From Stenotrophomonas ginsengisoli (GTDB taxonomy: Bacteria > Pseudomonadota > Gammaproteobacteria > Xanthomonadales > Xanthomonadaceae): 64,000 bases of DNA. Location of the stretch: NCBI RefSeq assembly GCF_001431485.1, contig NZ_LDJM01000008.1, positions 1-64,000 on the forward strand, read 5' to 3'. The notes beneath the pieces were generated by a model that saw only the letters and a list, made by a program, of their open reading frames with translations, made no database searches and had not been told where the DNA came from. Shown here one piece after another: positions 29,540 to 38,094 of this stretch; the stretch's first letter is position 1, and each line of letters opens with the position of its first letter. Both the position numbers and the translations under genes were made by a program.

Positions 29540-29620
29540 TCAGGGTGAGCGCAAACCTTCCTCCGCCAGTGGCTTCGGAAACCAGTACCAAAAGTAAAAG
29601 TTGGCGTGGGCTGCGTTCAT
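29540..29620 (-). CDS. Aromatic leader peptide of the aroG attenuator
   Basis: A 26-codon frame reading MNAAHANFYFWYWFPKPLAE and then E-G-L-R-S-P-stop. Residues 8-14 are seven aromatic residues in a row (Phe, Tyr, Phe, Trp, Tyr, Trp, Phe; codons 29599-29579). Such runs are the hallmark of ribosome-mediated attenuation, as in trp and phe leaders; a mix of all three aromatic amino acids suits DAHP synthase, whose product feeds all of them. The stop lies 25 bases before the terminator stem. The segment CTGGCGGAG in codons 18-20 is complementary to the terminator arm. No strong ribosome site is evident (only CACTGTTGGCC upstream), so initiation efficiency is uncertain. Confidence 0.85.
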   Translation of the reverse strand: MNAAHANFYFWYWFPKPLAEEGLRSP

Positions 29621-29719
29621 GGCCAACAGTGATACCACGGCAATTGCCCGCATGCGACTGTTTCAGATGCAACGCGTTGCCGATGCCGGCCACTGCCGAC
29701 CGGCATCGTCCTGTTCATC

Positions 29720-30373
29720 TCAGAAACGCCAGACCAGGCCGGCACCGATCACCGGGTACAGCGACAGATCGACTTCTTCTTCCAGCGAACGCCGCTCCGC
29801 TTCCAGGTCGGCAGCCAGGCGCGGATCGGCCAGCATGCCGGTCGCGGCCAGGGCAACGCTGGTCTTGGCCGCGATCACGCCGATCTGCGCATAGCCGCCC
29901 AGGCCCTTGCGCTGCGAACGCCAGCCGATGCCCGCATACGGGGCCACGTTGTCCTTGATCACCACCTCGCCGCGCAGCTGGCCAACCTCGGCCGCAGTGT
30001 AGGTCTGCCCATTGAAGGTGTAGCTGCTGCCGGCCACCGGGGTACCGGTGACCACGGCCTGCAGGTCACCGGCGACCAGACCGGCGCTGAGGTGGAAGCT
30101 GCCGGCAAACGGGTGCCAGTTCAGTGCCAGGGTGGCGTTGTCCGAGGACAGCTCGCCGCGGTAGGCCACATCATCGGTGTCCACATCGCCATCGACGCTG
30201 AAGGTGCTCCAGCTGGCGGTGGCCGACAAACGCGGCGACAGGCGCAGGTTGCCATCCATCCCGTAGCCCAGCGTGGTCACACCAGCGCCCAGGCTGTAAC
30301 GGCCATCAGCGGCCTGTGCGGTGGATACGCTGGCAACGGCCAGCAACAAGGTGGCCAGGGTCTTCAAATGCAT
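29720..30373 (-). CDS. Outer-membrane beta-barrel protein (OmpW-like size), unknown ligand
   Basis: A 217-residue protein with a signal peptide (cleavage A-Q-A/A, about 21), followed by alternating strands and a C-terminus G-A-G-L-V-W-R-F ending in Phe, the recognition signal for the BAM complex. It has V-A-P-Y-A-G-I-G-W-R and Y-P-V-I-G-A-G-L near the end, as in small porins of eight strands. An acidic helix-like insert (E-A-E-R-R-S-L-E-E-E-V) precedes the last strand. No known gene name can be given. It is encoded upstream of the aroG leader in the same direction. Confidence 0.75.
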   Translation of the reverse strand: MHLKTLATLLLAVASVSTAQAADGRYSLGAGVTTLGYGMDGNLRLSPRLSATASWSTFSVDGDVDTDDVAYRGELSSDNATLALNWHPFAGSFHLSAGLVAGDLQAVVTGTPVAGSSYTFNGQTYTAAEVGQLRGEVVIKDNVAPYAGIGWRSQRKGLGGYAQIGVIAAKTSVALAATGMLADPRLAADLEAERRSLEEEVDLSLYPVIGAGLVWRF

Positions 30374-30504
30374 TGCGTGGGTTCATCCGGGTCAAACGGG
30401 CCGTTTGCCCGCCCCACCGTATCGGCAGGCAGGAGCGAAGATTGACCCACAATCGCCGCTGCGGCTGGCATGCTGTGGCCGCCTCTGCTGACCGGTTTTT
30501 CCGC

Positions 30505-30957
30505 ATGACTGCCCCTGATTCCCTGCTCATCGCCTGCGCCCACTGCCATGCACGCAACCGCGTGCCATTGACCCGGCTGGAACAGCAACCGCGCTGCGGC
30601 CGTTGCCAGCAGGCCGTGTTCAACGGCAAGCCGGTGGCACTGGATGCGGCCAGCTTCGACAACCATCTGCACAGCGACCTGCCCTTGCTGGTGGATTTCT
30701 GGGCCAGCTGGTGCGGCCCGTGCCGGCAGATGGCGCCGCAGTTTGAAGCCGCCGCGCAGCGCATGGAGCCGCAGGTGCGGTTGGCCAAGGTGGATACCGA
30801 AGCGGCGCAGGTGCTGGCCCAACGCTATGCCATCCGCTCGATTCCCACCCTGGTGCTGTTCCAGCATGGCCGCGAGATCGCCCGCCACTCCGGGGCGATG
30901 CCGCTCAGCGCGATCGTGCAGTGGACCGCGCAGTCACTGGACCAGGCCCCGCAATGA
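30505..30957 (+). CDS. trxC: Thioredoxin 2 (zinc-binding N-terminus)
   Basis: A 150-residue TrxC. The N-terminal 35 residues carry two cysteine pairs (C-A-H-C and C-G-R-C) that bind zinc, followed by a thioredoxin domain with active site W-A-S-W-C-G-P-C and the cis-proline motif S-I-P-T-L. It reduces disulfides in the cytosol, often under oxidative stress. MTAPDSLLIA at 30505 was taken as start because the zinc domain begins right after it; the longer open frame upstream overlaps the promoter of the divergent porin-like gene. It is convergent with gspM. Confidence 0.93.
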   Translation: MTAPDSLLIACAHCHARNRVPLTRLEQQPRCGRCQQAVFNGKPVALDAASFDNHLHSDLPLLVDFWASWCGPCRQMAPQFEAAAQRMEPQVRLAKVDTEAAQVLAQRYAIRSIPTLVLFQHGREIARHSGAMPLSAIVQWTAQSLDQAPQ

Positions 30958-30983
30958 TCCAGGCCTGACCTGGCCAGGGGCTG

Positions 30984-31460
30984 TCAGCGCGTGGCCTGCG
31001 CGCTGAGCTCCCAGCCGTCCTGGCTGGCCTGCAACTGCAGCTGGCTCACCTGTACCCCCGTCTGTTGCAGCTGCTGCAGCCAGTGCAGCAGCAACGGCGC
31101 CTCGGCGGCGCTGGCCTGCAGCTGCCATTGCCCGGCGGCATCGGCCTGCGGCACCTGCAATTGCACGCCCTGCTGCAGTGCCAGGGCGGTGGCCAGCTCG
31201 GGCAGGGTGCGCTCTCCCATCTGGCTGGCCGCCACGCGCCCGGCCACCAATGCCGGGGCATGCTCGCGCAGATGCTGGTACAGCGCGCGTGCGGCATCGG
31301 AATCGGCACGCTGGCGATCACGCCACTGCAGCGCCGGCGCCCACACCCACTGCCACAAGGCCGCCGCCAGCAAGGCCAGGCCCAGCACCAGCAGGGCCCG
31401 TTGCTCGCGTGGCTGGCGCGCCTGCCAGGCCGCCTTGATCGATGCCATTGCCTGACTCAT
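30984..31460 (-). CDS. gspM: Type II secretion protein M
   Basis: A 158-residue bitopic inner-membrane protein, last gene of the leftward secretion operon. A basic-hydrophilic N-terminus is followed by a transmembrane helix (L-L-V-L-G-L-A-L-L-A-A-A-L, about 22-40) and a Gln/Leu-rich periplasmic domain. GspM binds GspL and helps hold the ATPase platform. The start MSQAMASIKA overlaps the gspL stop (ATGA, 31457-31460), which decides the start over an upstream in-frame ATG. Identification rests on size, topology and its place after gspL. Confidence 0.85.
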   Translation of the reverse strand: MSQAMASIKAAWQARQPREQRALLVLGLALLAAALWQWVWAPALQWRDRQRADSDAARALYQHLREHAPALVAGRVAASQMGERTLPELATALALQQGVQLQVPQADAAGQWQLQASAAEAPLLLHWLQQLQQTGVQVSQLQLQASQDGWELSAQATR

Positions 31461-32590
31461 TGCGCCGCCTCCACCTGCAGTGGCCAACCACTGGCCGATA
31501 CCCCGGCACGCAGGCCGGCCTGTTCCAGCTGCGCGGCGATTTCCTGCGCATTGCCGTCAAAACCCGCTTCCGGGGTGAGCAACAACTGGCCCTGGGCGCT
31601 GTGGTATTGCAGCGTCTGCACGGGCAGGCTGAGCTGGCCATCAATGCGTTGCAGCAGCGCAATCACATCGCTGCTGGCCATCTGCGCGGCACGCAGGCTG
31701 TCGAACTGCTGGCGCAGATCCACCACCCGCTGCTCACCAAACACGCTTTCAAACAGGGCCAGGTTGGCCTGCTCGTACATCTGTGCCTGCTTGCCGTACA
31801 GCGCGCCCTGCACCAGCACGCTGCCCAGCTGCAGCAGCATGGCCGCCGCCAGTGCATAGCCCAGCGCACGCCAGCGCAGGCCGCCCCCCGGGCTGCGCAG
31901 CGCAAATGGGCCCTGGGCCAGATCAACCCGGTCAGCGCCGCCGGCCAGCAGCAAGGGCAACAACGGCTCGGTCAATGCCGGAGGCAAGGCATCGTCGGCC
32001 GGCTCCAAGGCCGGCTCCCGGGCCGGGCTGCCCAGCCACTGCACCGGCTCCACCAGCCCGGCCTGCACCTGTGGCCACTGTGCCGGGGCGAAGGCCATGC
32101 GCAGGCCCTGATCATCGGCCAGCAGGCAGCGCCCGGGCAGATGCATCCCGCGCAGACCCTGCCCCGGCAGCAGATCGGCATCGACATGGATGGCCCGGAT
32201 CACCAGCCCGGCAGCCGCCAGCTGGCTGCACCAGCCGGCCAGCAGGGCGCGGTCGATGGCCGCCACCAACCAGCGGCCATCGGCCAGGGGCTGGCCGGCA
32301 GCCAGATGCACACTCTCCAGCGCCTGCCCCAGATGCGGCTCCACCGCAAAGGCCAGCGCCTGCTGCTGCAGGCCACGACGGGCACGCGGCAGACGCGGGG
32401 CATGGAAGGACACCTGCTCCTGAGCCAGCACCAGCACGGCGGGGCGGCTGCCCAGGTGGCTCAGCGCGGCGGCCAGGCTCAGGGTATGGCAGCCCCCTGC
32501 ATCCAGACACTGCACCACCAGCTCATCGGGCAGCTGGGCCGGGATATCCGGGGGCAACCACAAGGCCACCGGTGACGTTTCTCGTTTCAT
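31457..32590 (-). CDS. gspL: Type II secretion protein L
   Basis: A 377-residue protein with a cytoplasmic actin-like domain (about 1-240, including A-V-L-V-L-A-Q-E-Q-V-S and L-V-A-A-I-D-R-A), one transmembrane helix (Y-A-L-A-A-A-M-L-L-Q-L-G, about 260-280) and a periplasmic ferredoxin-like domain with L-Q-Y-H-S-A-Q-G-Q-L-L-L. It anchors the GspE ATPase to the inner membrane. The start MKRETSPVAL overlaps the gspK stop by four bases; this and coupling to gspM support the boundaries. Confidence 0.9.
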   Translation of the reverse strand: MKRETSPVALWLPPDIPAQLPDELVVQCLDAGGCHTLSLAAALSHLGSRPAVLVLAQEQVSFHAPRLPRARRGLQQQALAFAVEPHLGQALESVHLAAGQPLADGRWLVAAIDRALLAGWCSQLAAAGLVIRAIHVDADLLPGQGLRGMHLPGRCLLADDQGLRMAFAPAQWPQVQAGLVEPVQWLGSPAREPALEPADDALPPALTEPLLPLLLAGGADRVDLAQGPFALRSPGGGLRWRALGYALAAAMLLQLGSVLVQGALYGKQAQMYEQANLALFESVFGEQRVVDLRQQFDSLRAAQMASSDVIALLQRIDGQLSLPVQTLQYHSAQGQLLLTPEAGFDGNAQEIAAQLEQAGLRAGVSASGWPLQVEAAQ

Positions 32591-33495
32591 TGGATTTCCT
32601 CGATCGCCATCACTGGCCGCAACTGCCGGCTGCTTACCCGCCAACGCCCGGCATCATGGACAACGATGCTGGACAGCTGCAGGGCGCCATCGGCCCAACG
32701 CACACGGCTGTGTATCTCGAATGCCTGCCCGGCCACCTGCAGGCCATCGGCAGCAACGCGGTAACGCGCCAGCAGCGGCTGGGCCACAAACGCATCGACA
32801 CTGCGGTGTCCCCTGGCCGGCCGCGCCTGCAACAGCTGCTGGCCACCGGACGCGCCCAGGCCATCGGCCAGGCTGGCCAGCACCACGGCCGGCGCCTGGT
32901 TCACATTCAGCCCGACCGCCGCCGGCAGGGTGCTGACAAACGGCTGCAGGCGGGCATAGGCGGATGCATCGATCCCCGGCAAGGCACGCAGCTCGCTCAC
33001 ATCGGCCAGCGGGCCAGATGCGGGCAGACGCGGCTGCCTGGGCCCTTGCGCCGGCAGCGCAGCGGGATCGAGCCGGGCCACGATCACCCAGGCCAGCTCC
33101 GGGGCCAGGTCCAGCATTTGCAGCAGCCGCTGCAAGCGCGCCAACCCGGCCGCATCGACCTGGCCCGGAGCACTGATCAAGGCATTGAGGTTGAGCCGGG
33201 CCGACAGGTCATCGACCGCGATTTCCAGGCGCATCGGCCCCTGCACGAGCTGCCCGGACAGGCCGGCAGCCGCCGGCCCGGAAGTGGCCTGCATGGCCTG
33301 CGCCGCGAGGGCATGCAGCGCCCGCGCCTCGCCTTCCAGGGCCAATTGCCAGGCCTGGCGGTGCTCGCGCTGCTGCACCTGGGACTGGATCTGCCGCTGC
33401 TGGCTGCTGATCAGGGCCATGCACACGGCCACGGCCACGGCCAGGATCAGCAGCACCATCACCAGGGCCATGCCGCCCTGCCGCTGCCGGCTCAT
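32587..33495 (-). CDS. gspK: Type II secretion minor pseudopilin K
   Basis: A 302-residue pseudopilin. The prepilin cleavage region is Q-G-G/M-A-L-V-M-V-L-L near residue 8; position +5 is Met where most pseudopilins have Glu, as expected for GspK. A large globular domain (about 60-250) follows, containing D-D-L-S-A-R-L-N-L-N-A-L typical of GspK. With GspI and GspJ it caps the pseudopilus tip. It overlaps gspJ and gspL by four bases at each end. Confidence 0.93.
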   Translation of the reverse strand: MSRQRQGGMALVMVLLILAVAVAVCMALISSQQRQIQSQVQQREHRQAWQLALEGEARALHALAAQAMQATSGPAAAGLSGQLVQGPMRLEIAVDDLSARLNLNALISAPGQVDAAGLARLQRLLQMLDLAPELAWVIVARLDPAALPAQGPRQPRLPASGPLADVSELRALPGIDASAYARLQPFVSTLPAAVGLNVNQAPAVVLASLADGLGASGGQQLLQARPARGHRSVDAFVAQPLLARYRVAADGLQVAGQAFEIHSRVRWADGALQLSSIVVHDAGRWRVSSRQLRPVMAIEEIQ

Positions 33496-34097
33496 CGCGG
33501 CACCCCGGTGCCGCCGTCAGGCAGGCGCAACACCCGCCGCAGCACGCCATGGCGTGGGTGGCTGAACTGCACTTCCACCGCCCGTGGCAAAGGCGCCTGG
33601 CTGCCCGCCGGCCAGGCCGGCAACCAGTTGCCGCGTGCGTCCAGATAGCGCCACTGCACCTGGCTGGCGCCATCGAGCATGCGCTGCGGATACAGCACGT
33701 CCTGCTCGGCGCGGTCCAGCACCATCCACACCCCACGCTGCAGGCCATCGGCATCGGCCCACCAGCGCACCCGCTGCAGGTTCGAACGCGCTTGCTGCAA
33801 GGGGTTGTCCCAGCCGGCCCGGGTGAACTGCAGGCCATTGCCATCGGCGAGGCTGTGCAGGGCCGGCTCGGCGCTGCCATCGGCCAGCTGCAACGGGCGC
33901 ACGATGGCCTGCTCCAGGTCGCTCTCCAGCAGGGCCATGGCGCGGGCAAGCTGCTGCAGCTGCTGCGCATGGGCCTGGCCTTGGCGGCGCACATCCACTG
34001 CGGTGCTGAGCAGGCGCTGGCCGGCCAGGGCCAGCAGGGCAAACATCGCCAGCGCCACCAGCAGCTCGATCAGGGTCATCCCCTGCTGTGGCTTCAT
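33492..34097 (-). CDS. gspJ: Type II secretion minor pseudopilin J
   Basis: A 201-residue prepilin-like protein: M-K-P-Q-Q-G/M-T-L-I-E-L-L-V-A-L carries the peptidase cleavage site and Glu5. The globular domain includes W-W-A-D-A-D-G-L-Q-R and Q-D-V-L-Y-P-Q-R-M-L. It assembles with GspI and GspK at the pseudopilus tip. The start at 34097 overlaps the gspI stop, excluding the longer frame upstream that lies within gspI. Processing needs a prepilin peptidase (GspO/PilD) not encoded in this window. Confidence 0.92.
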   Translation of the reverse strand: MKPQQGMTLIELLVALAMFALLALAGQRLLSTAVDVRRQGQAHAQQLQQLARAMALLESDLEQAIVRPLQLADGSAEPALHSLADGNGLQFTRAGWDNPLQQARSNLQRVRWWADADGLQRGVWMVLDRAEQDVLYPQRMLDGASQVQWRYLDARGNWLPAWPAGSQAPLPRAVEVQFSHPRHGVLRRVLRLPDGGTGVPR

Positions 34098-34468
34098 GGC
34101 GCCACCACCACGCCGGAGCGGCTTTGCAGCGGCTCGGTGCTGCCGGCCAGGCCGACCTGCACGGTGACCGGATGGATGCCAGCGGCCGCATCGGCGGCCT
34201 GGCCGACCTCGCACCGCAACCACCAGTGCAGGCCACCGTAGTGCACGCTCTGGGCCTGGCCATCACTGACCGGGACCTGCCCGGCGAGCTGCATTTCGCT
34301 CAGGGTGTTGTCGGCCAGCCAGCCGGCCAGCAGCTGCTGCTCCATGCGCACCGCGTTGTGCTGGTAGCGCTGCACGCTGGCATAGACCATGGTCGCCACA
34401 CTGGTGAGCACCAGCAGGGCCACCAGCACTTCGATCAAGGTGAAGCCCGCCACTGCAGGGCGGCTCAC
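34094..34468 (-). CDS. gspI: Type II secretion minor pseudopilin I
   Basis: A 124-residue pseudopilin starting from a GTG at 34468 that overlaps the gspH stop (GTGA). The cleavage motif A-G/F-T-L-I-E-V-L-V-A-L is at residues 8-17. Further on, N-T-L-S-E-M-Q-L is typical of GspI. It nucleates the tip complex with GspJ and GspK. The length is normal for the family. Confidence 0.92.
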   Translation of the reverse strand: MSRPAVAGFTLIEVLVALLVLTSVATMVYASVQRYQHNAVRMEQQLLAGWLADNTLSEMQLAGQVPVSDGQAQSVHYGGLHWWLRCEVGQAADAAAGIHPVTVQVGLAGSTEPLQSRSGVVVAP

Positions 34469-34959
34469 GGCGCCGGCTCCAGCAGCGGCTGGTTGAAACC
34501 ATCCCCGTGCAGCAGCCAGCCCGCCTGCCCGCCATCGCGCGGACGCAGCTGCAGGCGGAACGGGGTGGTCTGGCCATCGGCGGCGACCACCAGTTGCGGT
34601 GCCGGGCCACCATCGGCAGCCTGGACTGCGGCGGCCAGCTCGGTGGCCGTGTGCAGCTGCCACTGCCAGCCATCGGGCAACAGCACCGGCTCATGTCCGG
34701 GCAGGACGTGCCAGCGTGGCGGCTGTCCGCGCAGCTGCATGACCTGGTAGCTGTCGGCCTGGATACGCAGCCCGTGCCAATGGCGCTGGCGCTGGGTCTG
34801 CTCGCCGAGCAACGGGATCAACAGGGCCAGGTCACTGGCCTGCCCCTGCGCCTGGCGGGCCTGGCCGGCACCGGCCAGGCCCACTGCGGCCAGGGCGATG
34901 GCCAGCACGGCAATCACCACCAGCAGTTCGAGCAGGGTAAATCCACGGGCGCGCGGCAT
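34465..34959 (-). CDS. gspH: Type II secretion minor pseudopilin H
   Basis: A 164-residue pseudopilin: M-P-R-A-R-G/F-T-L-L-E-L-L-V-V-I gives the cleavage site with Glu5 intact. The remaining beta-rich domain contains W-H-G-L-R-I-Q-A-D-S-Y and R-G-Q-P-P-R-W. GspH links the tip complex to the GspG shaft. The ATG at 34959 lies two bases after the gspG stop; the next gene downstream begins within its stop codon. Confidence 0.9.
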   Translation of the reverse strand: MPRARGFTLLELLVVIAVLAIALAAVGLAGAGQARQAQGQASDLALLIPLLGEQTQRQRHWHGLRIQADSYQVMQLRGQPPRWHVLPGHEPVLLPDGWQWQLHTATELAAAVQAADGGPAPQLVVAADGQTTPFRLQLRPRDGGQAGWLLHGDGFNQPLLEPAP

Positions 34960-34961
34960 GG

Positions 34962-35387
34962 TCAGGGCTGGCGGCTGTCCAGATCCGCATCGGTGCCCTC
35001 CCCGCCCTGGCGGCCATCGGCGCCCAGGCTGTACAGCTGGTACGGCGCTCCCGCCGCCGGGGACAGGTACAGGTAGGGCCGGCCCCACGGATCCAACGGC
35101 AGGCTGCGCAGATAGCCTTCCCGGTTCCAGTTCGGTGCACCCTGCGCCGGGCGTGTCACCAGCGCCTCCAGCCCCTGCTGGGTGTCGGGATATACATGGT
35201 TGTCCAGCCGGTACATTTCCAGCGCCGAGGCCACGGCCTTGAGGTCACCACGGGCCACGGTGACCTTGGCCTGGTCCGGGCGGCCCATCACCTGCGGCAC
35301 CACCAGCGCGCCGAGGATGCCGATGATCACCACCACCACCATCACCTCGATCAGGGTGAAGCCCGTTTGTTGTCGCGTCTGCATCAT
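34962..35387 (-). CDS. gspG: Type II secretion major pseudopilin G
   Basis: A 141-residue major pseudopilin with the cleavage motif T-G/F-T-L-I-E-V-M-V-V-V-V near residue 9, then L-D-N-H-V-Y-P-D-T-Q-Q-G-L and W-N-R-E-G-Y-L, and the calcium-binding D-P-W-G-R-P-Y and C-terminal acidic E-G-T-D-A-D-L-D. These are diagnostic for GspG. The start MMQTRQQTGF at 35387 is preferred because GAGGAA lies nine bases upstream; an in-frame ATG overlapping the gspF stop (35402) is the alternative. Confidence 0.95.
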   Translation of the reverse strand: MMQTRQQTGFTLIEVMVVVVIIGILGALVVPQVMGRPDQAKVTVARGDLKAVASALEMYRLDNHVYPDTQQGLEALVTRPAQGAPNWNREGYLRSLPLDPWGRPYLYLSPAAGAPYQLYSLGADGRQGGEGTDADLDSRQP

Positions 35388-35401
35388 TGTTGCGTTCCTC
35401 A

Positions 35402-36595
35402 TCAAACCATCTGGTTAAGGCGGATGATCGGCAGCACCACGGCCAGCACGATCAACAGCACCAGGCTGCCCATGACCACCAGCACCAACGGCTCGAACAG
35501 GCCGACCAGCAGGCCGATGCGGCTGTTCAATGCCTGCTGTTGCTGCTGGGCACCCCGCTGCAGCATCTGCCCCAGCCGGCCACTGCTCTCGCCGGCACCG
35601 ATCAGGTGCATCAGCATCGGCTGCAACGGCGCATGCGCCTGCAGCGCCACGGCCAGGCCACTGCCCTGGCGCACACGTTCGGCCGCCCTGGTCAGGCCGG
35701 CCTGCAACGAGGCGTTGCCGACCACACGGGTGGCGATGGCCAGCGCATCGACCAGGGGCACACCGCTGCTTTCCAGGATGGCCAGGGTGGCGGTGAAACG
35801 GGTGCTGTCGCCCTGGCGCAGCAGCGCACCGAGCACGGGCAGGCGCAGCAGCGCCGCATCCATCCGCAAACGCCAGTGGGGCTGGCGGCGCAGTCGGTAC
35901 AGGGCATAGCCCAGGCCTGCCACGGCCAGCAGCAGCCAGATCCAGCCGGCCTGCAGGGCGGCACTGGCACCGAGCAGGATCCGGGTCGGCAGCGGCAGAG
36001 CCTGGCCACTGCTGGTGAATACACCGATCACGCTGGGCACCACATGCCCGAGCAAAAATGCCACCACCGCCAGCGACACCAGCACCAGGATGGCCGGGTA
36101 GACCATGGCCACCTGCAGACGCTGGCGCGCCTGTTCGGCCTGCTCCACATGATCGGCCAGCTGTTCCAGCACACGCCCCAGCTGGCCGCGTTCGCCAGCG
36201 GCCACGGTGTGCCGGTACATGGCAGGAAACGAATGGGGGTAACGCGCCAGGGCCGCGGCCAGGCCCTGGCCCTGCAGCACCGCCTCGCGCACGCCCAGCA
36301 GCAGGCTGCGCACACGTTCGCGCCGGCTCTGCTGGGCCACCACCTGCAAGGCCTGCTCCACCGGCACCGCGGCCTGGATCAAGGTTGCCAGCTCACGCGT
36401 GAGCAGGCACAGCTCGGCACTGGAAATACGCTGCCAGCGCCGGCCCTGCGCATCGGCCTGGACGGCTTCGAGTTGCAACGGCGACAGCCCGCGCTCGCGC
36501 AGCTGCTGGCGCGCACTGCGCGCACTGTCGGCCTGGATCACCCCGTTGGCACTGCGGCCATCGGCGGCCAGTGCGCGGTAACGCCAGGCGCTCAT
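35402..36595 (-). CDS. gspF: Type II secretion inner-membrane platform protein F
   Basis: A 397-residue polytopic protein with two homologous cytoplasmic helical domains (about 60-165 and 265-365) and three membrane segments (about 165-195, 215-240, 368-392). Landmarks are L-L-T-R-E-L-A-T-L-I-Q-A-A-V-P, the second-domain L-A-I-L-E-S-S-G-V-P and G-A-G-E-S-S-G-R-L-G. It connects the GspE ATPase to pseudopilus assembly. It starts four bases inside gspE. Confidence 0.95.
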   Translation of the reverse strand: MSAWRYRALAADGRSANGVIQADSARSARQQLRERGLSPLQLEAVQADAQGRRWQRISSAELCLLTRELATLIQAAVPVEQALQVVAQQSRRERVRSLLLGVREAVLQGQGLAAALARYPHSFPAMYRHTVAAGERGQLGRVLEQLADHVEQAEQARQRLQVAMVYPAILVLVSLAVVAFLLGHVVPSVIGVFTSSGQALPLPTRILLGASAALQAGWIWLLLAVAGLGYALYRLRRQPHWRLRMDAALLRLPVLGALLRQGDSTRFTATLAILESSGVPLVDALAIATRVVGNASLQAGLTRAAERVRQGSGLAVALQAHAPLQPMLMHLIGAGESSGRLGQMLQRGAQQQQQALNSRIGLLVGLFEPLVLVVMGSLVLLIVLAVVLPIIRLNQMV

Positions 36596-38094
36596 GCCTC
36601 GGCCACCACCCGCATCACTTCCTCCAACGTGGTGACCCCGGCCAGGACCTTGGCATGGCCGTCGGCCAGCAGGCTGCCGCGTTGCCGCCGCGCATGCGCG
36701 GTGAGCTCGGTTTCGCTGGCGCCGGCCTGGACCATCGACGCCAGCGAGGGGTCAAACACGACCAGTTCGTACAGGCCAACCCGGCCGCGATAGCCCTGCA
36801 TCTGGCACTGCGCGCAACCGCGCGGGCGCATCAGCTGCGGGCGCTGCAGCGGATCGATCTGCAACTGCCGGCATTCGGCCGCGCTGGCCGGGCTGGGCTG
36901 GCAGCAATGCGGGCATAGCCGGCGCACCAGCCGCTGGGCCATCATCCCCAGCAACGAGGAGGACAGCAGGTAGGGCTCCACCCCCATGTCCAGCAAACGG
37001 GTGATCGCACCGACCGCGCTGTTGGTATGCAGGGTGGACAGCACCAGGTGGCCGGTCAGCGAGGCCTGCACCGCGATCTGCGCGGTTTCCCGGTCACGGA
37101 TCTCGCCCACCATCACCACGTCCGGGTCCTGGCGCAGGATCGCGCGCAGGCCGCGGGCAAAGGTCATGTCGATGCGCGGGTTGACCGGGGTCTGGCCGAT
37201 GCCGTCCAGGTGGTATTCCACCGGGTCCTCGACGGTGAGGATGTTGCGGGTGCGGTGGTCGATCTGGCCCAGGCTGGCATACAGCGTGGTCGACTTGCCC
37301 GAACCGGTCGGCCCGGTGACCAGGACGATGCCATGCGGCCGCTGCAGCATCTGCTGCCACTGTTGCTGGTCTTCCAGCACCATGCCCAGTGCCGGCAGCG
37401 AGAAACGCCCGGCCTGCTTGTCCAGCAGGCGCAGCACCACCCGCTCGCCATTGGCCGCCGGCAGGGTGGACACGCGCACATCGACCTCGCGGTTGCCCAG
37501 GCGCACGGCCAGGCGGCCATCCTGGGGCAGGCGTTTTTCGGCGATGTCCAGGCGCGCCATGACCTTGATGCGCGACACCAGCAGGGCCGCCAGCTCGCGC
37601 CGGGGCTGGATCACATCACGCAGGATGCCGTCCACGCGAAAGCGCACCACCAGGCGCTTTTCATAGGTTTCGATGTGGATGTCCGAGGCCTGTTCGGCCA
37701 CCGCTTCGCCCAGCAGAGCGTTGAGCAGGCGCACGATCGGCGCGTCATCCTGCTGCGCCAGCAGATCCTCGGCCTGTTCCAGGCCTTCGACCAGACTGGC
37801 CAGGTCCAGCTCCTGGTCCAGGCCATCGACCATGCCCATGGCACTGGCGCTGTCCTGGCGATAGGCCTGCTGCAACAGCTGCTCGAACTGCTCGTCGGCC
37901 ACGCAATCCCATTGCAGTTCTCGGCCGGCAATGCGCCTGGCCTCGGCACGCGCAGCCAGGCTGGCGTCGGCACGGTGATGCAATACCAGTCCATCGGCGC
38001 CAAGCAGCACACCCTGGTCGCGCGCAAAGCCCATCGGCAGGCACGGCGCTGCCGCCAGACTCGGCAAAACGCCGGCGGAAAATGGTTTGGTCAT
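36592..38094 (-). CDS. gspE: Type II secretion ATPase E
   Basis: A 500-residue hexameric ATPase powering pseudopilus growth. Walker A GPTGSGKS lies at 261-268, the Asp-box V-E-D-P-V-E-Y at 288-294, Walker B-like D-V-V-M-V-G-E-I-R-D at 325-334, the His-box S-T-L-H-T-N at 353-358, and a four-cysteine zinc site with C394, C397, C427 and C430. The start MTKPFSAGVL at 38094 has the strong site AGGGGGAT; upstream in-frame codons fall in the promoter region. It is the first gene of the leftward gspE-to-gspM operon, divergent from gspD. Confidence 0.96.
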   Translation of the reverse strand: MTKPFSAGVLPSLAAAPCLPMGFARDQGVLLGADGLVLHHRADASLAARAEARRIAGRELQWDCVADEQFEQLLQQAYRQDSASAMGMVDGLDQELDLASLVEGLEQAEDLLAQQDDAPIVRLLNALLGEAVAEQASDIHIETYEKRLVVRFRVDGILRDVIQPRRELAALLVSRIKVMARLDIAEKRLPQDGRLAVRLGNREVDVRVSTLPAANGERVVLRLLDKQAGRFSLPALGMVLEDQQQWQQMLQRPHGIVLVTGPTGSGKSTTLYASLGQIDHRTRNILTVEDPVEYHLDGIGQTPVNPRIDMTFARGLRAILRQDPDVVMVGEIRDRETAQIAVQASLTGHLVLSTLHTNSAVGAITRLLDMGVEPYLLSSSLLGMMAQRLVRRLCPHCCQPSPASAAECRQLQIDPLQRPQLMRPRGCAQCQMQGYRGRVGLYELVVFDPSLASMVQAGASETELTAHARRQRGSLLADGHAKVLAGVTTLEEVMRVVAEA

